Below are positions 7,485 to 13,867 of a DNA stretch of 13,867 nucleotides, piece after piece (within the stretch, counting starts at the first letter, position 1; each line of letters starts with the position of its first letter). Made by a program: the position numbers and the translations under genes. The notes beneath the pieces are model-generated. The model did no database searches. It was not told where the DNA came from and saw only the letters and a program-made list of their open reading frames with translations. The DNA is from Sphingomonadaceae bacterium (GTDB lineage: Bacteria; Pseudomonadota; Alphaproteobacteria; Sphingomonadales; Sphingomonadaceae): NCBI GenBank assembly GCA_947451875.1, contig CANGBE010000016.1, forward strand, positions 1-13,867. Direction: 5' to 3'.

Positions 7485-8690
7485 ATGCAGCAGGCAGGCG
7501 AATTTCGCCGCAACTGGCGGGTGCTTGCCGGAGCGATGATCGGCATAGCTTCGTCGTTATCCCTCAATTCCTACATCCTTTCCACCTTCCAGCCCTATTT
7601 TCTCAAGGAATTCGGCTGGACCAAGGCACAATGGGCCGGCCTCGCAACTGTGCAACTGTTGATGGTGATCGTGCTGCCGATCGTCGGGCGGATGTCTGAT
7701 ACCATCGGCGTCTGGCGTACCGCGCTGATCGGGGGGATCAGCTTCCCAGTGTTCCTCGTCGCGATTGCGATGATGGATGGTAATATCAACCACTACCTGC
7801 TGCTCTACATCGGCCAGACCCTCTTGGGCGCAACCGCAACCTCAACCGTGTTCGCCCGGGTGGTGGCGGAACGGTTTTCCAAGAATCGCGGCCTCGCGCT
7901 GGGCTTGTGTTCTGCGGGATCACCGCTGGTGGCATTTATCGGCAGCCCGCTGATCAGCGCCTTTGTCCGCGATCACGGGTTTCGGGCGGGCTATCTTACA
8001 GTGGCGCTTTTCTGCGGCATCTGCTCGGTGCTTATGCTGACGCTGCTCTATGGCGTGGAGGAAAAACGCACGCACCAGCGCCAGCGCCGCGCATGGTCCG
8101 ATTACCGCGAGATTTTCGCCATGCCGGTGTTCTGGATTATGCTGCTGGCCACCTTCCTGATCAACCTGCCCTTCTCGCTGGCGACCGCCCAGCTTAAGCT
8201 GGTGGTATCCGAACAAGGCCTGCCCGATGCGACTGCCGCCCTGCTTGTTTCGGCATTTGCTCTGGCTTCGGTTGGCGGGCGCTTCCTGTTCGGCGTGATG
8301 GTAGATCGACTAAACCCGGCCCGCGTCGCGGCCTTTGGCTTTGGTCTGCCGGTGATCGGTCTGCTGCTTCTGTTCTCGCCTCTAGACACATTGCCGTGGG
8401 TGCTTACCGCGATGGTCATGATCGGCGTGTCCTTCGGCAGCGAGGCGGACGTGATCCCGTTCCTCGTCAACAGGCAGTTCGGCATTTTGCGGTTTGGCTC
8501 GATCTTCGGCCTGCTGATGGCCGCAACCGGCGGGGCCATGGGCATGGGCAATATCCTGCTGGCGGTAGTGCTGAAGGCCACAGGCAGCTTTGATGCCTAC
8601 CTGCTTATCTGCGCTGCATCGGCCTGCGTTGGCAGTCTGCTGTTCCTGTTGCTCGGAACGAAGCGATTTATGCCTGTTCAGTCATCATAA
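7485..8690 (+). CDS. Major facilitator superfamily transporter
   Basis: This 401-residue protein has about twelve hydrophobic helices in two halves of six, separated by a basic central loop (around the EEKRTHQRQRRAW segment), which is the MFS layout. The loop after helix 2 contains GRMSDTIGVWR, the family's motif A, and the equivalent loop in the second half has GVMVDRLNPAR. The helix pattern recalls the monocarboxylate/oxalate-formate type group, but the substrate cannot be read from sequence and no catabolic genes adjoin it. Three ATGs stand in a row (7479, 7482, 7485). GGGGAG at 7473-7478 is correctly spaced (6 bases) only for the last, so 7485 is chosen; an upstream TTG at 7428 has no support. 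The last 13 bases overlap the end of convergent dnaB. Confidence 0.85.
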   Translation: MQQAGEFRRNWRVLAGAMIGIASSLSLNSYILSTFQPYFLKEFGWTKAQWAGLATVQLLMVIVLPIVGRMSDTIGVWRTALIGGISFPVFLVAIAMMDGNINHYLLLYIGQTLLGATATSTVFARVVAERFSKNRGLALGLCSAGSPLVAFIGSPLISAFVRDHGFRAGYLTVALFCGICSVLMLTLLYGVEEKRTHQRQRRAWSDYREIFAMPVFWIMLLATFLINLPFSLATAQLKLVVSEQGLPDATAALLVSAFALASVGGRFLFGVMVDRLNPARVAAFGFGLPVIGLLLLFSPLDTLPWVLTAMVMIGVSFGSEADVIPFLVNRQFGILRFGSIFGLLMAATGGAMGMGNILLAVVLKATGSFDAYLLICAASACVGSLLFLLLGTKRFMPVQSS

Positions 8691-10198
8691 ACAGCGCCAC
8701 GCATGTCGTCTGGCGCAAGGTCTGAGAAGCGGGTGATGCGCGCCTCGAAGCGCAGGCGCACGCGCCCGGTCGAGCCATGACGCTGCTTGGCAACGATCAG
8801 TTCGGCAAGGCCAGTTACCTGCTCCATCTTCTGCCGCCACGCTTCGTATTTGTCGTGCACATCCGACGGATCGTTCTCGGTCGGAAATTTCGGCTCGGTG
8901 TTGTTGACGTAATAGTCCTCACGGAAGACGAACCAGACCATATCGGCGTCCTGCTCGATCGAGCCCGATTCACGCAGGTCTGACAGCATTGGCTTCTTGT
9001 CTTCGCGCTGCTCCACCGCACGGCTGAGCTGCGAGAGAGCAATCACCGGAACCTGCAGTTCTTTGGCGAGCGTCTTAAGGCCGCGGCTGATTTCCGAGAT
9101 TTCGTTCACCCGGTTGTCGTTGGCGCGCCCCGTGCCTTGCAACAGTTGCAGGTAGTCAACGACGATCAGACCGATGTTATGCTTGCGCTTCAGCCGCCGC
9201 GCCCGGGCGCGTAAGGCGGCGATGGTGAGCGCTGGCGTATCGGCCATATAGAGCGGCAGTTCGGCCAGCCGCTGGCTGGCGAAGGACAGCTGCTGGAAGT
9301 CATCGCGGCTGATCCGCCCGGTGCGCAGGCTCTCGCTGCTGATCCCAGCCTGCTCGGCCAGAATACGCGTGGCAAGCTGGTCGGCGCTCATTTCCAAGCT
9401 GAAGAAGGCGCAGGCCGCCCCGACCGAGGCCTTTTCATCGATACCGGTAGCCAAGTCGCTCTGCAGCCGGCTCGCCGCGTTGAAGGCGATGTTGGTGGCA
9501 AGCGAAGTCTTGCCCATGCCCGGGCGTCCGGCAAGGATGATCAAGTCGGAATCGTGCAGCCCGCCGATCTTTTCGTTCACTGAAGTGAGGCCGGTGGTCT
9601 TGCCCGCGATATGGCCGCCGGAATTCAGCGCCTTTTCGATCGCCATGATCGCGGTGCGCGTCGCCTCGCCAAAGTTCTGGGCCTGTTGCTGGGTGCTCGC
9701 GCCATCGGCGACGGCATAGAGCGCGGCCTCGGCTTCATTGATCTGTTCAAGCGGGGCGACGGATTCCGAAGTGTCCATCGCCTTTGTCACAAGCGTGCGG
9801 CCAACCGCGACCAGTTCGCGCAGCAAAGCCAGTTCATAAATCTGCTCGGCCAGCTCGCGCGGGGCCAGTAGGCCCTGCCCGTCAGCGGTCAGGCGTGCGA
9901 GATAGGCAACGCCGCCCAGCCCTTTCAGCGCCTCGTCAGCCTCGAAATACGGGCGCAGGGTAACCGGTGTGACCACTGCCTTGCGATCTAGCAAGCTCAG
10001 CACCCGCTCATAGATGCGCGCGTGGACCGGCTCGAAAAAGTGATCAGGGCGCAACGGCGTGTTCAGTTCCTCGATCACGCGGTTATCGATAAGCACCGCA
10101 CCCAGATAGGCAGCTTCTGCCTCGATATTGGAGGGCAGCGCGCGGATCAGCGGTTCGGCGGATTCTGAGGTGCGGAGGGGGATTGCTTGTTCTGCCAT
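8678..10198 (-). CDS. dnaB: Replicative DNA helicase DnaB
   Basis: DnaB is the hexameric helicase that unwinds DNA ahead of the replication fork and recruits primase. From the ATG read from 10198 the protein has 506 residues, normal for the family. The N-terminal domain starts with LPSNIEAEAAYLGAVLIDNR (21-40) and is followed by the linker helix. The RecA-like motor domain has Walker A GRPGMGKT (224-231), the FSLEMS motif with E269, Walker B VVDYLQL (346-352) and the KQRHGSTG region (471-478) that supplies the arginine finger. An upstream in-frame extension to 10516 is rejected because it would overlap the divergent UPF0262 gene and carries no family sequence. No clear Shine-Dalgarno sequence precedes 10198. 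The upstream region contains a palindromic pair of DnaA-box-like sequences. Confidence 0.97.
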   Translation of the reverse strand: MAEQAIPLRTSESAEPLIRALPSNIEAEAAYLGAVLIDNRVIEELNTPLRPDHFFEPVHARIYERVLSLLDRKAVVTPVTLRPYFEADEALKGLGGVAYLARLTADGQGLLAPRELAEQIYELALLRELVAVGRTLVTKAMDTSESVAPLEQINEAEAALYAVADGASTQQQAQNFGEATRTAIMAIEKALNSGGHIAGKTTGLTSVNEKIGGLHDSDLIILAGRPGMGKTSLATNIAFNAASRLQSDLATGIDEKASVGAACAFFSLEMSADQLATRILAEQAGISSESLRTGRISRDDFQQLSFASQRLAELPLYMADTPALTIAALRARARRLKRKHNIGLIVVDYLQLLQGTGRANDNRVNEISEISRGLKTLAKELQVPVIALSQLSRAVEQREDKKPMLSDLRESGSIEQDADMVWFVFREDYYVNNTEPKFPTENDPSDVHDKYEAWRQKMEQVTGLAELIVAKQRHGSTGRVRLRFEARITRFSDLAPDDMRGAVYDD

Positions 10199-10255
10199 GG
10201 ATGGCGACAGATGCTCTGCTTGTTTGCTCTTCGCAATGGGGTCTGGCAGGGGAAT

Positions 10256-10276
10256 GTTTCCACAGGGTGTGGATGA
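10256..10276. promoter_or_regulatory. Palindromic DnaA-box-like pair upstream of dnaB
   Basis: GTTTCCACA (10256-10264) and TGTGGATGA (10268-10276) are inverted copies separated by GGG. The perfectly paired core is TCCACA/TGTGGA. Against the DnaA box TTATCCACA, the second copy (read on the minus strand) matches 8 of 9 and the first 7 of 9. The site lies in the 135-base gap between divergent dnaB and UPF0262 genes. It could be a DnaA or other regulator operator; this is an inference from position and sequence only. Confidence 0.4.
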
Positions 10277-10333
10277 TATTTCACCCTTGTCCTGCCCCTT
10301 GCCCCGCAATCTTGCATCTGCGAAACGGACTTC

Positions 10334-10816
10334 ATGTCCGACCCGCGCATTTCCGAGATCAAGCTCGATGAGGCGACCATCCTGTGGCGCAACGCCGATA
10401 TCGAGCAGGAGCGCCGGATCGCGATTTTCGATCTGATCGAGGAAAACACTTTCAAACCGGCGCGCGCCTTTGCCGCCGGGCACCAAGGGCCTTACAAACT
10501 GCGCCTTTCCGTGCACGAAGGGCGACTGCAGCTCGATATCTCGGATACCGGCGGTGACCTTTTAGAAACTCTGATCCTGGGTCTTGGCCGGTTTCGGCGC
10601 CCGATCCGCGAATATTTCGCCATTTGCGATTCGTATTATCAGGCAGTGCGCAAGGCCAGCGCCGCCGAAATTGAGACTATCGATACGGCCCGGCGCGGTG
10701 TTCACAACGAAGCGTCGGAAATGCTGCTGGAAAAGCTGGAAGGCAAAGTCGAAACCGACCATGCGACAGCAAGGAGACTCTTTACCCTGATCTGCGTCCT
10801 GCATATCAGAGGCTGA
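10334..10816 (+). CDS. UPF0262 family protein
   Basis: This is a 160-residue cytosolic protein of the UPF0262 family, which I know as widely conserved in alphaproteobacteria and functionally uncharacterised. Recognisable family stretches are the opening ISEIKLDE (6-13), EQERRIAIFDLIEEN (24-38), the central FRRPIREYFAICDSYY (87-102), RRGVHNE (120-126) and the C-terminal helix ending in RLFTLICVLHIRG. It has no signal peptide or membrane helix. It is divergent from dnaB and is followed after 20 bases by a GH25-like gene and then by cytidine deaminase, so the three are probably one transcription unit. Nothing in the sequence reveals a catalytic site. Confidence 0.88.
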   Translation: MSDPRISEIKLDEATILWRNADIEQERRIAIFDLIEENTFKPARAFAAGHQGPYKLRLSVHEGRLQLDISDTGGDLLETLILGLGRFRRPIREYFAICDSYYQAVRKASAAEIETIDTARRGVHNEASEMLLEKLEGKVETDHATARRLFTLICVLHIRG

Positions 10817-10836
10817 GAGAGGCGGATCGCAAATCA

Positions 10837-11538
10837 ATGGCAAGGCGAAAACAGACAGGCCGATGGCGGCTGCGCCTTGCTGCAGTGGCGTTGTTGGCGA
10901 TGCTCGCCGGCTTCGTACTGCTGTGGTGGCACCTGCGTGACTGGATGCCATCGCGGCAAGACTATTCGGTGCAGGGCGCCGAAGTCAGCGCCGCCGATGG
11001 CGCGATGGACTGGACCGCACTGAAAAGCATCGGTGCAGATTTTGTCTATCTCGATGCCTCAGCCAGCGCCTTTGCCCGCGACGATACCTTCGTCAAAAAT
11101 CTTGAAGACGCACGCGCCGCCCACCTGCAGGTGGGTGCGGTGCATCTCTATGACCCCTGCCAACCGGCCGACAAACAGGCCGCCAATTTCGTCACCGTAG
11201 TGCCGCGCGATGCAAAGCTGCTGCCGCCTGCGGTCGATCTTGATCGGCTGGCTAACGATTGCCCATCACCCGTCAGCGATTCAGCGGTAACCAGTGAGTT
11301 GATGACGTTCGTCAATCAGGTGGAGAATCACGCCGGAAAGCCCGTCATCCTCAAACTGTCATCGCGGTTCGAGCAACGCTATCACATAGCTCATGCGATC
11401 AATCGCAAGTTGTGGCTTGTGCGGATGCGCTTTGAACCTGACTATGCCGGACGGCCGTGGATCCTGTGGACCGCGAACGATCGCCTGATGACCGACGCCG
11501 ATGACATGCCGCTGCGCTGGGTTGTCGTGCAGCGATAG
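10837..11538 (+). CDS. Degenerate GH25 (lysozyme-fold) membrane-anchored protein
   Basis: The protein has 233 residues: a basic N-terminus, one transmembrane anchor (about 13-31), then a glycoside hydrolase family 25 domain (about 46-230) facing the periplasm. The fold is recognisable from MDWTALKSIGADFVY (57-71), the AHLQVGAVHLYDPC segment, QAANF (115-119), LPPAVDLD (129-136) and KLWLVR (191-196). GH25 muramidases cut the peptidoglycan glycan chain using an Asp in the first GxDVS motif and a Glu in the DxE motif. Here the first motif is GAEVS (E49) and the second DLD (D136), and the C-terminal WQY...D.N signature is WTA followed by unrelated sequence. It may therefore be a non-catalytic glycan-binding relative or an enzyme with altered chemistry. 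It is cotranscribed with UPF0262 and cdd (11 bases to cdd). Confidence 0.75.
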   Translation: MARRKQTGRWRLRLAAVALLAMLAGFVLLWWHLRDWMPSRQDYSVQGAEVSAADGAMDWTALKSIGADFVYLDASASAFARDDTFVKNLEDARAAHLQVGAVHLYDPCQPADKQAANFVTVVPRDAKLLPPAVDLDRLANDCPSPVSDSAVTSELMTFVNQVENHAGKPVILKLSSRFEQRYHIAHAINRKLWLVRMRFEPDYAGRPWILWTANDRLMTDADDMPLRWVVVQR

Positions 11539-11549
11539 GAACCAAACCG

Positions 11550-11972
11550 ATGGATAAAGACGCCCTTATTGCTGCAGCTAGGCACGCCGCCACCGCGGCC
11601 TATGCCCCCTACTCCAATTACCATGTCGGCGCGGCGCTGGCCTTTGCCGATGGCTCGATCGTGACCGGGTCCAATGTCGAGAACGCCAGCTACGGCTTGA
11701 CGCTCTGCGCCGAGACTGTCGCTGTGGGCAAGGCCATGGCCGACGGCAAACGTGGTGGACTGCAAGCTGTCGCTGTAATAGGCGGCAAGGCGGGTTATGT
11801 TGGCGCGGGCGATCCGGTAACGCCGTGCGGTCGCTGCCGGCAGATGCTCAACGAAGTGGCGCAGTTAGGCAATACCGATCCACTGGTTTGGTGCGTGGGT
11901 GAGAGTGAAGTACTGGAACTCAGACTCTCAGAGTTGCTGCCGAGAGCCTTCGGTCCTGGCGCACTTGAATAG
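11550..11972 (+). CDS. cdd: Cytidine deaminase
   Basis: Cytidine deaminase converts cytidine and deoxycytidine to uridine and deoxyuridine in pyrimidine salvage. The 140-residue length fits the short, homotetrameric class. The zinc and catalytic residues are visible: C53 and E55 in CAET, and C93 and C96 in PCGRC. The substrate-binding NVENASY (42-48) and the opening YAPYSNYHVGAAL (18-30) are also present. The Arg found two residues after Glu-Thr-type motifs in the B. subtilis enzyme (CAERT) is absent; here the order is CAETV. The ATG at 11550 uses AGGA (11537-11540), which overlaps the stop codon of the preceding GH25-like gene, so translation is probably coupled. A promoter for the next gene begins within its last codons. 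Confidence 0.95.
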   Translation: MDKDALIAAARHAATAAYAPYSNYHVGAALAFADGSIVTGSNVENASYGLTLCAETVAVGKAMADGKRGGLQAVAVIGGKAGYVGAGDPVTPCGRCRQMLNEVAQLGNTDPLVWCVGESEVLELRLSELLPRAFGPGALE

Positions 11973-11993
11973 CCAGTGATTTCTCCGCATAAT
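11965..11993 (+). promoter_or_regulatory. Putative promoter of the SDR gene
   Basis: TTGAAT (11965-11970) and CATAAT (11988-11993) are 17 bases apart. The -10 matches consensus at 5 of 6 positions. The -35 box overlaps the last codon and stop of cdd. Transcription would begin near 12000, about 33 bases before the GTG start at 12033, suggesting the SDR gene is a separate transcription unit from the cdd cluster. Confidence 0.5.
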
Positions 11994-12021
11994 GAAACCC
12001 AGTCGTCGCATTAGTTGGCGC

Positions 12022-12028
12022 GGGAGGA
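12022..12028 (+). promoter_or_regulatory. Ribosome binding site that decides a GTG start
   Basis: GGGAGGA lies just before GTG at 12033 (5 bases after GGAGG). The upstream in-frame TTG at 12015 would put this strong Shine-Dalgarno sequence inside the coding region, so GTG is preferred. Confidence 0.7.
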
Positions 12029-12032
12029 TGGC

Positions 12033-12923
12033 GTGACAGAGATCGCGGGCAAGGCAGCGGTTGTAACCGGCGGTGGATCGGGCATTGGTATGGGGCTGGC
12101 CAAAGAACTGGCGCGGCAGGGTGCTCGGGTCGCGGTGACCGATATTCAGACTGAAAAGGCCGAGGCGGTTGCCGCTGCGATCCGCGATGCGGGCGGAAAG
12201 GCTGTGGCGCTGCACTGCGACGTGTGTGAACGGGTTTCTATCAATGCCATGCGCGATGCGGCCACAACAGCGCTCGGCCCGGTACAACTAGTGTTCGCCA
12301 ATGCCGGTGCGACGAGTTTCACCCACCTGAACGATATGTCGGACGAGGACGTTGACTGGATCATCCAGGTTAACCTGATGGGGGTGATGAATACCACCCG
12401 CGCTTTTCTGCCGGGTATGATCGCGGCGGGCGGCGGGCATATCTGCGCAACCGCATCGATGGCCGGACTGCTACCCGGCTGGATGCCAGTACACGTGCCC
12501 TATTCGGCGGCGAAAATGGGTATCATCGGCATGATGATGAACCTCGCTATCGAGATGAGGCCCCACAACGTGTTCACTACAAGTTATTGCCCCGGCGGAG
12601 TAGCGTCTGGGATGAAGGCCAACAACGGCGCCTACCGCCCTAAGAAGTTCGGGGGACCGGAGCCGGTGGCAGAAGTTCAGTTCGCCGGGGGTGACAAAAC
12701 CCACGCTTCGATGGCATTCTACCGCCCCGATGACATTGCCCCGATTGTGCTGGGTGCCGTGAAGCGCAACCGGCCATTCGCGTTCGACCATGCTGAACAG
12801 CGCGCACTGTTTGCCCAAACCTATGCTTCGATTGTCGAGGCTTGCTATGATGATTTGGATGAATGGCAACGGGAATACGGGGTTCCCACAGGAAACCCCT
12901 ATGGCGCTGATCTGCTTGACTAA
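12033..12923 (+). CDS. Short-chain dehydrogenase/reductase (classical SDR)
   Basis: This is a classical SDR oxidoreductase of 296 residues, slightly longer than the usual 250 because of a C-terminal extension. It has the cofactor loop TGGGSGIG (12-19), an acidic residue after strand 2 (D37), which favours NAD(H) over NADP(H), NAG (90-92), N114, the catalytic Ser in the CATASMAG stretch (S142), and Y157/K161 in YSAAK. Reading starts at a GTG with a strong ribosome binding site. The substrate cannot be identified: the extended C-terminus and the segment around residues 195-220 differ from the well-known fatty-acid and steroid SDRs I can recall. It has its own predicted promoter and no obvious pathway partners, so its metabolic role is open. 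Confidence 0.9.
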   Translation: MTEIAGKAAVVTGGGSGIGMGLAKELARQGARVAVTDIQTEKAEAVAAAIRDAGGKAVALHCDVCERVSINAMRDAATTALGPVQLVFANAGATSFTHLNDMSDEDVDWIIQVNLMGVMNTTRAFLPGMIAAGGGHICATASMAGLLPGWMPVHVPYSAAKMGIIGMMMNLAIEMRPHNVFTTSYCPGGVASGMKANNGAYRPKKFGGPEPVAEVQFAGGDKTHASMAFYRPDDIAPIVLGAVKRNRPFAFDHAEQRALFAQTYASIVEACYDDLDEWQREYGVPTGNPYGADLLD

Positions 12924-12944
12924 GTGGCACTCTTTAGCCCTGCG

Positions 12945-12952
12945 TTAACCAT
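12945..12952 (+). promoter_or_regulatory. TTAACCAT, CtrA half-site-like sequence
   Basis: TTAACCAT matches the known CtrA half-site of alphaproteobacteria. It lies in the 105-base gap upstream of the SIR2-like gene. It has no second TTAA at the full-site spacing, so binding is speculative. Confidence 0.25.
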
Positions 12953-12977
12953 TCAGCCCTAAGTCAAAGCCGCAAGT

Positions 12978-12993
12978 CCGGGATTCTGCCCGG
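12978..12993 (+). other. Small hairpin in the leader of the SIR2-like gene
   Basis: CCGGG (12978-12982) and CCCGG (12989-12993) can pair around a 6-base loop, about 35 bases before the ATG at 13029. There is no T-run, so it is not an intrinsic terminator. It might influence translation, but five base pairs can also occur by chance in GC-rich DNA. Confidence 0.3.
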
Positions 12994-13028
12994 CGATAGT
13001 CTTTGGAAACGCAGTTGGTGCAAGCGGC

Positions 13029-13799
13029 ATGATCAGGACCAAGACAATCTTAATTGTCGGGGCCGGCGCGAGCCAAGAAATGCACATGCCTTCTGGCCCA
13101 GAGCTGCTTGATCGCACAGCGCAGGCCTATGATTTCTATCGCTTTGGCGGCGAGCAGATGACCAAGGATTCATCGATGCTCCTGCGCCACCTCGGCAAAT
13201 TAGGTGAGCGTCCGGGCCACAGTCAGGAAAAGCTCTACGAAGCGACTGAGCGCCTGCGCATTTCAGCGCGGATGAGCAAGATGATCGACACGGTGATCGA
13301 GCAGAACGACGACAACCCGCTGGTGACGCTCTGCGGCAAGCTCGCTATCGCGCATTTCATCTGTCAGGCGGAGGCACGGTCGAACCTGCGCCCCGCCCCT
13401 CGAGTTCCCGGTGAATTGCCGTTGCAGGCTGGCGACTTCTGGCTGCTCGAACTCGGTAAGCTGATGACCACAGGGGTGCCCCGCAGCAAAGTGCACCAAT
13501 GCTTTGAAAACCTATCAATCATATCATTCAACTATGATCGTTCAGTCGAGCACTTCCTGCCCTATGCCCTGATGACCGCCTACGGGATGACCTTGCTTGA
13601 GGCGCAACGCATCGTGTCCGAGCACCTGCGGATCGTCCACCCCTATGGCACCATTGGCCGTTTGCCGTGGCAGAAAGGTGAAGGCCCAGATGTTGCTTGG
13701 GGTGATGAAAACCCTTGGAACATGGGAAATCTTATAAACCAGATCCGGACGGCCAGTGAATTAATGCGCGATACCCTGAAAGACCGCAGCCGAGCGTAG
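13029..13799 (+). CDS. Short SIR2-like domain protein (possible NADase)
   Basis: The 256-residue protein has the layout of the SIR2-like family. GAGAS follows the first strand (11-15) as the NAD-binding loop. SKMID (83-87) and NPLVTLCGKLAIAHFI (96-111) match the family's 'SIDxF...GKxAI' region. LSIISFNYD (162-170) holds the Asn/Asp pair, and HPYG (204-207) supplies the likely catalytic His. VAWGDEN and INQIRTASE (236-244) correspond to the late part of the domain, after which homologs usually continue with an 'A..iiFLGF' strand and helix. Here the frame stops at 13799, about 50-60 residues early, and other frames offer no continuation. Many SIR2-like proteins of bacteria hydrolyse NAD+ in antiphage defence; whether this one does is inference. 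The ATG at 13029 has no strong ribosome binding site. No partner gene is visible up to the window end. Confidence 0.75.
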   Translation: MIRTKTILIVGAGASQEMHMPSGPELLDRTAQAYDFYRFGGEQMTKDSSMLLRHLGKLGERPGHSQEKLYEATERLRISARMSKMIDTVIEQNDDNPLVTLCGKLAIAHFICQAEARSNLRPAPRVPGELPLQAGDFWLLELGKLMTTGVPRSKVHQCFENLSIISFNYDRSVEHFLPYALMTAYGMTLLEAQRIVSEHLRIVHPYGTIGRLPWQKGEGPDVAWGDENPWNMGNLINQIRTASELMRDTLKDRSRA

Positions 13800-13802
13800 T
13801 CC

Positions 13803-13824
13803 TGACGCGGGTAACCCTGCGTCA
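13803..13824 (+). terminator. Hairpin just after the SIR2-like gene
   Basis: TGACGC (13803-13808) pairs with GCGTCA (13819-13824), extended inward by GGG/CCC (13809-13811 with 13815-13817) around a TAA loop and one bulged T. It begins 3 bases after the stop codon. No T-run follows, so termination is plausible but not proven; it does support 13799 as the natural end of the gene. Confidence 0.45.
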
Positions 13825-13867
13825 ATATGCGCTCAAACCAGCCCCCTCTTGCTTCCACAGTGCTTAC

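Noticed and set aside
10199..10516. N-terminal extension of DnaB by 106 residues
   Set aside because: It would overlap the well-supported UPF0262 gene, has no DnaB family sequence and includes the whole intergenic region.
12880..12899. Inverted repeat around CCCACAGG near the end of the SDR gene, similar to TTTCCACAGGAAA at 14-26
   Set aside because: The first copy is inside coding sequence, the arms are short and the two places share only a few bases, so chance is the simplest explanation.
12926..12942. Sigma-54-like TGGCAC element upstream of the SIR2-like gene
   Set aside because: The -12 part is at the wrong spacing (TAGC one base too close), and the correctly spaced position does not match TTGC.
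13800..13867. Remnant of the missing SIR2 C-terminus after the stop
   Set aside because: All three plus frames were read to the window end; none gives a sequence like the final strand and helix of SIR2-like domains.

Overview
The window reads as chromosomal DNA of an alphaproteobacterium, most likely a member of the Sphingomonadales (Erythrobacter/Sphingomonas type). The evidence is the GC-rich coding sequence, an FzlA-type GST-fold protein beside an NDUFA9-like protein, an FtsH with sphingomonad-like sequence, a UPF0262 protein, and TTG/GTG starts with clear Shine-Dalgarno sequences. This placement rests on recalled family knowledge, not on a search. Gene density is high. No stretch over about 135 bases lacks a gene, and I see no tRNA, rRNA, CRISPR array, insertion sequence or phage genes.

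Layout. (1) 81-957, plus: an FzlA-like GST-fold protein overlapped by a small, less GC-rich two-helix membrane ORF. (2) 985-3257, minus: a GT-C type membrane glycosyltransferase followed by an NDUFA9-like NAD(P)-binding protein. (3) 3389-5332, plus: ftsH with its own promoter, converging at a strong hairpin on (4) 5360-6427, minus: a DUF3667 zinc-ribbon membrane protein broken by one in-frame TGA. (5) 6545-6925, plus: a small exported two-cysteine protein ending in an intrinsic terminator shared with convergent rpoZ (7005-7349, minus). (6) 7485-8690, plus: an MFS transporter whose end overlaps the end of dnaB (8678-10198, minus). (7) 10334-11972, plus: a tight UPF0262, degenerate GH25-like protein and cytidine deaminase cluster. 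(8) 12033-12923, plus: an SDR oxidoreductase with its own promoter. (9) 13029-13799, plus: a short SIR2-like protein.

Most of the window is housekeeping: protein quality control (FtsH), replication (DnaB), transcription (RpoZ), pyrimidine salvage (Cdd), division-linked envelope synthesis (FzlA) and electron-transport assembly (NDUFA9-like). I find no convincing multi-gene novel system. The points most worth a second look are the single in-frame stop in an otherwise intact DUF3667 gene, the GH25-fold protein that has changed both catalytic acidic motifs and the C-terminal signature, the compact SIR2-like protein without the usual C-terminal tail, and a palindromic pair of DnaA-box-like sequences upstream of dnaB.
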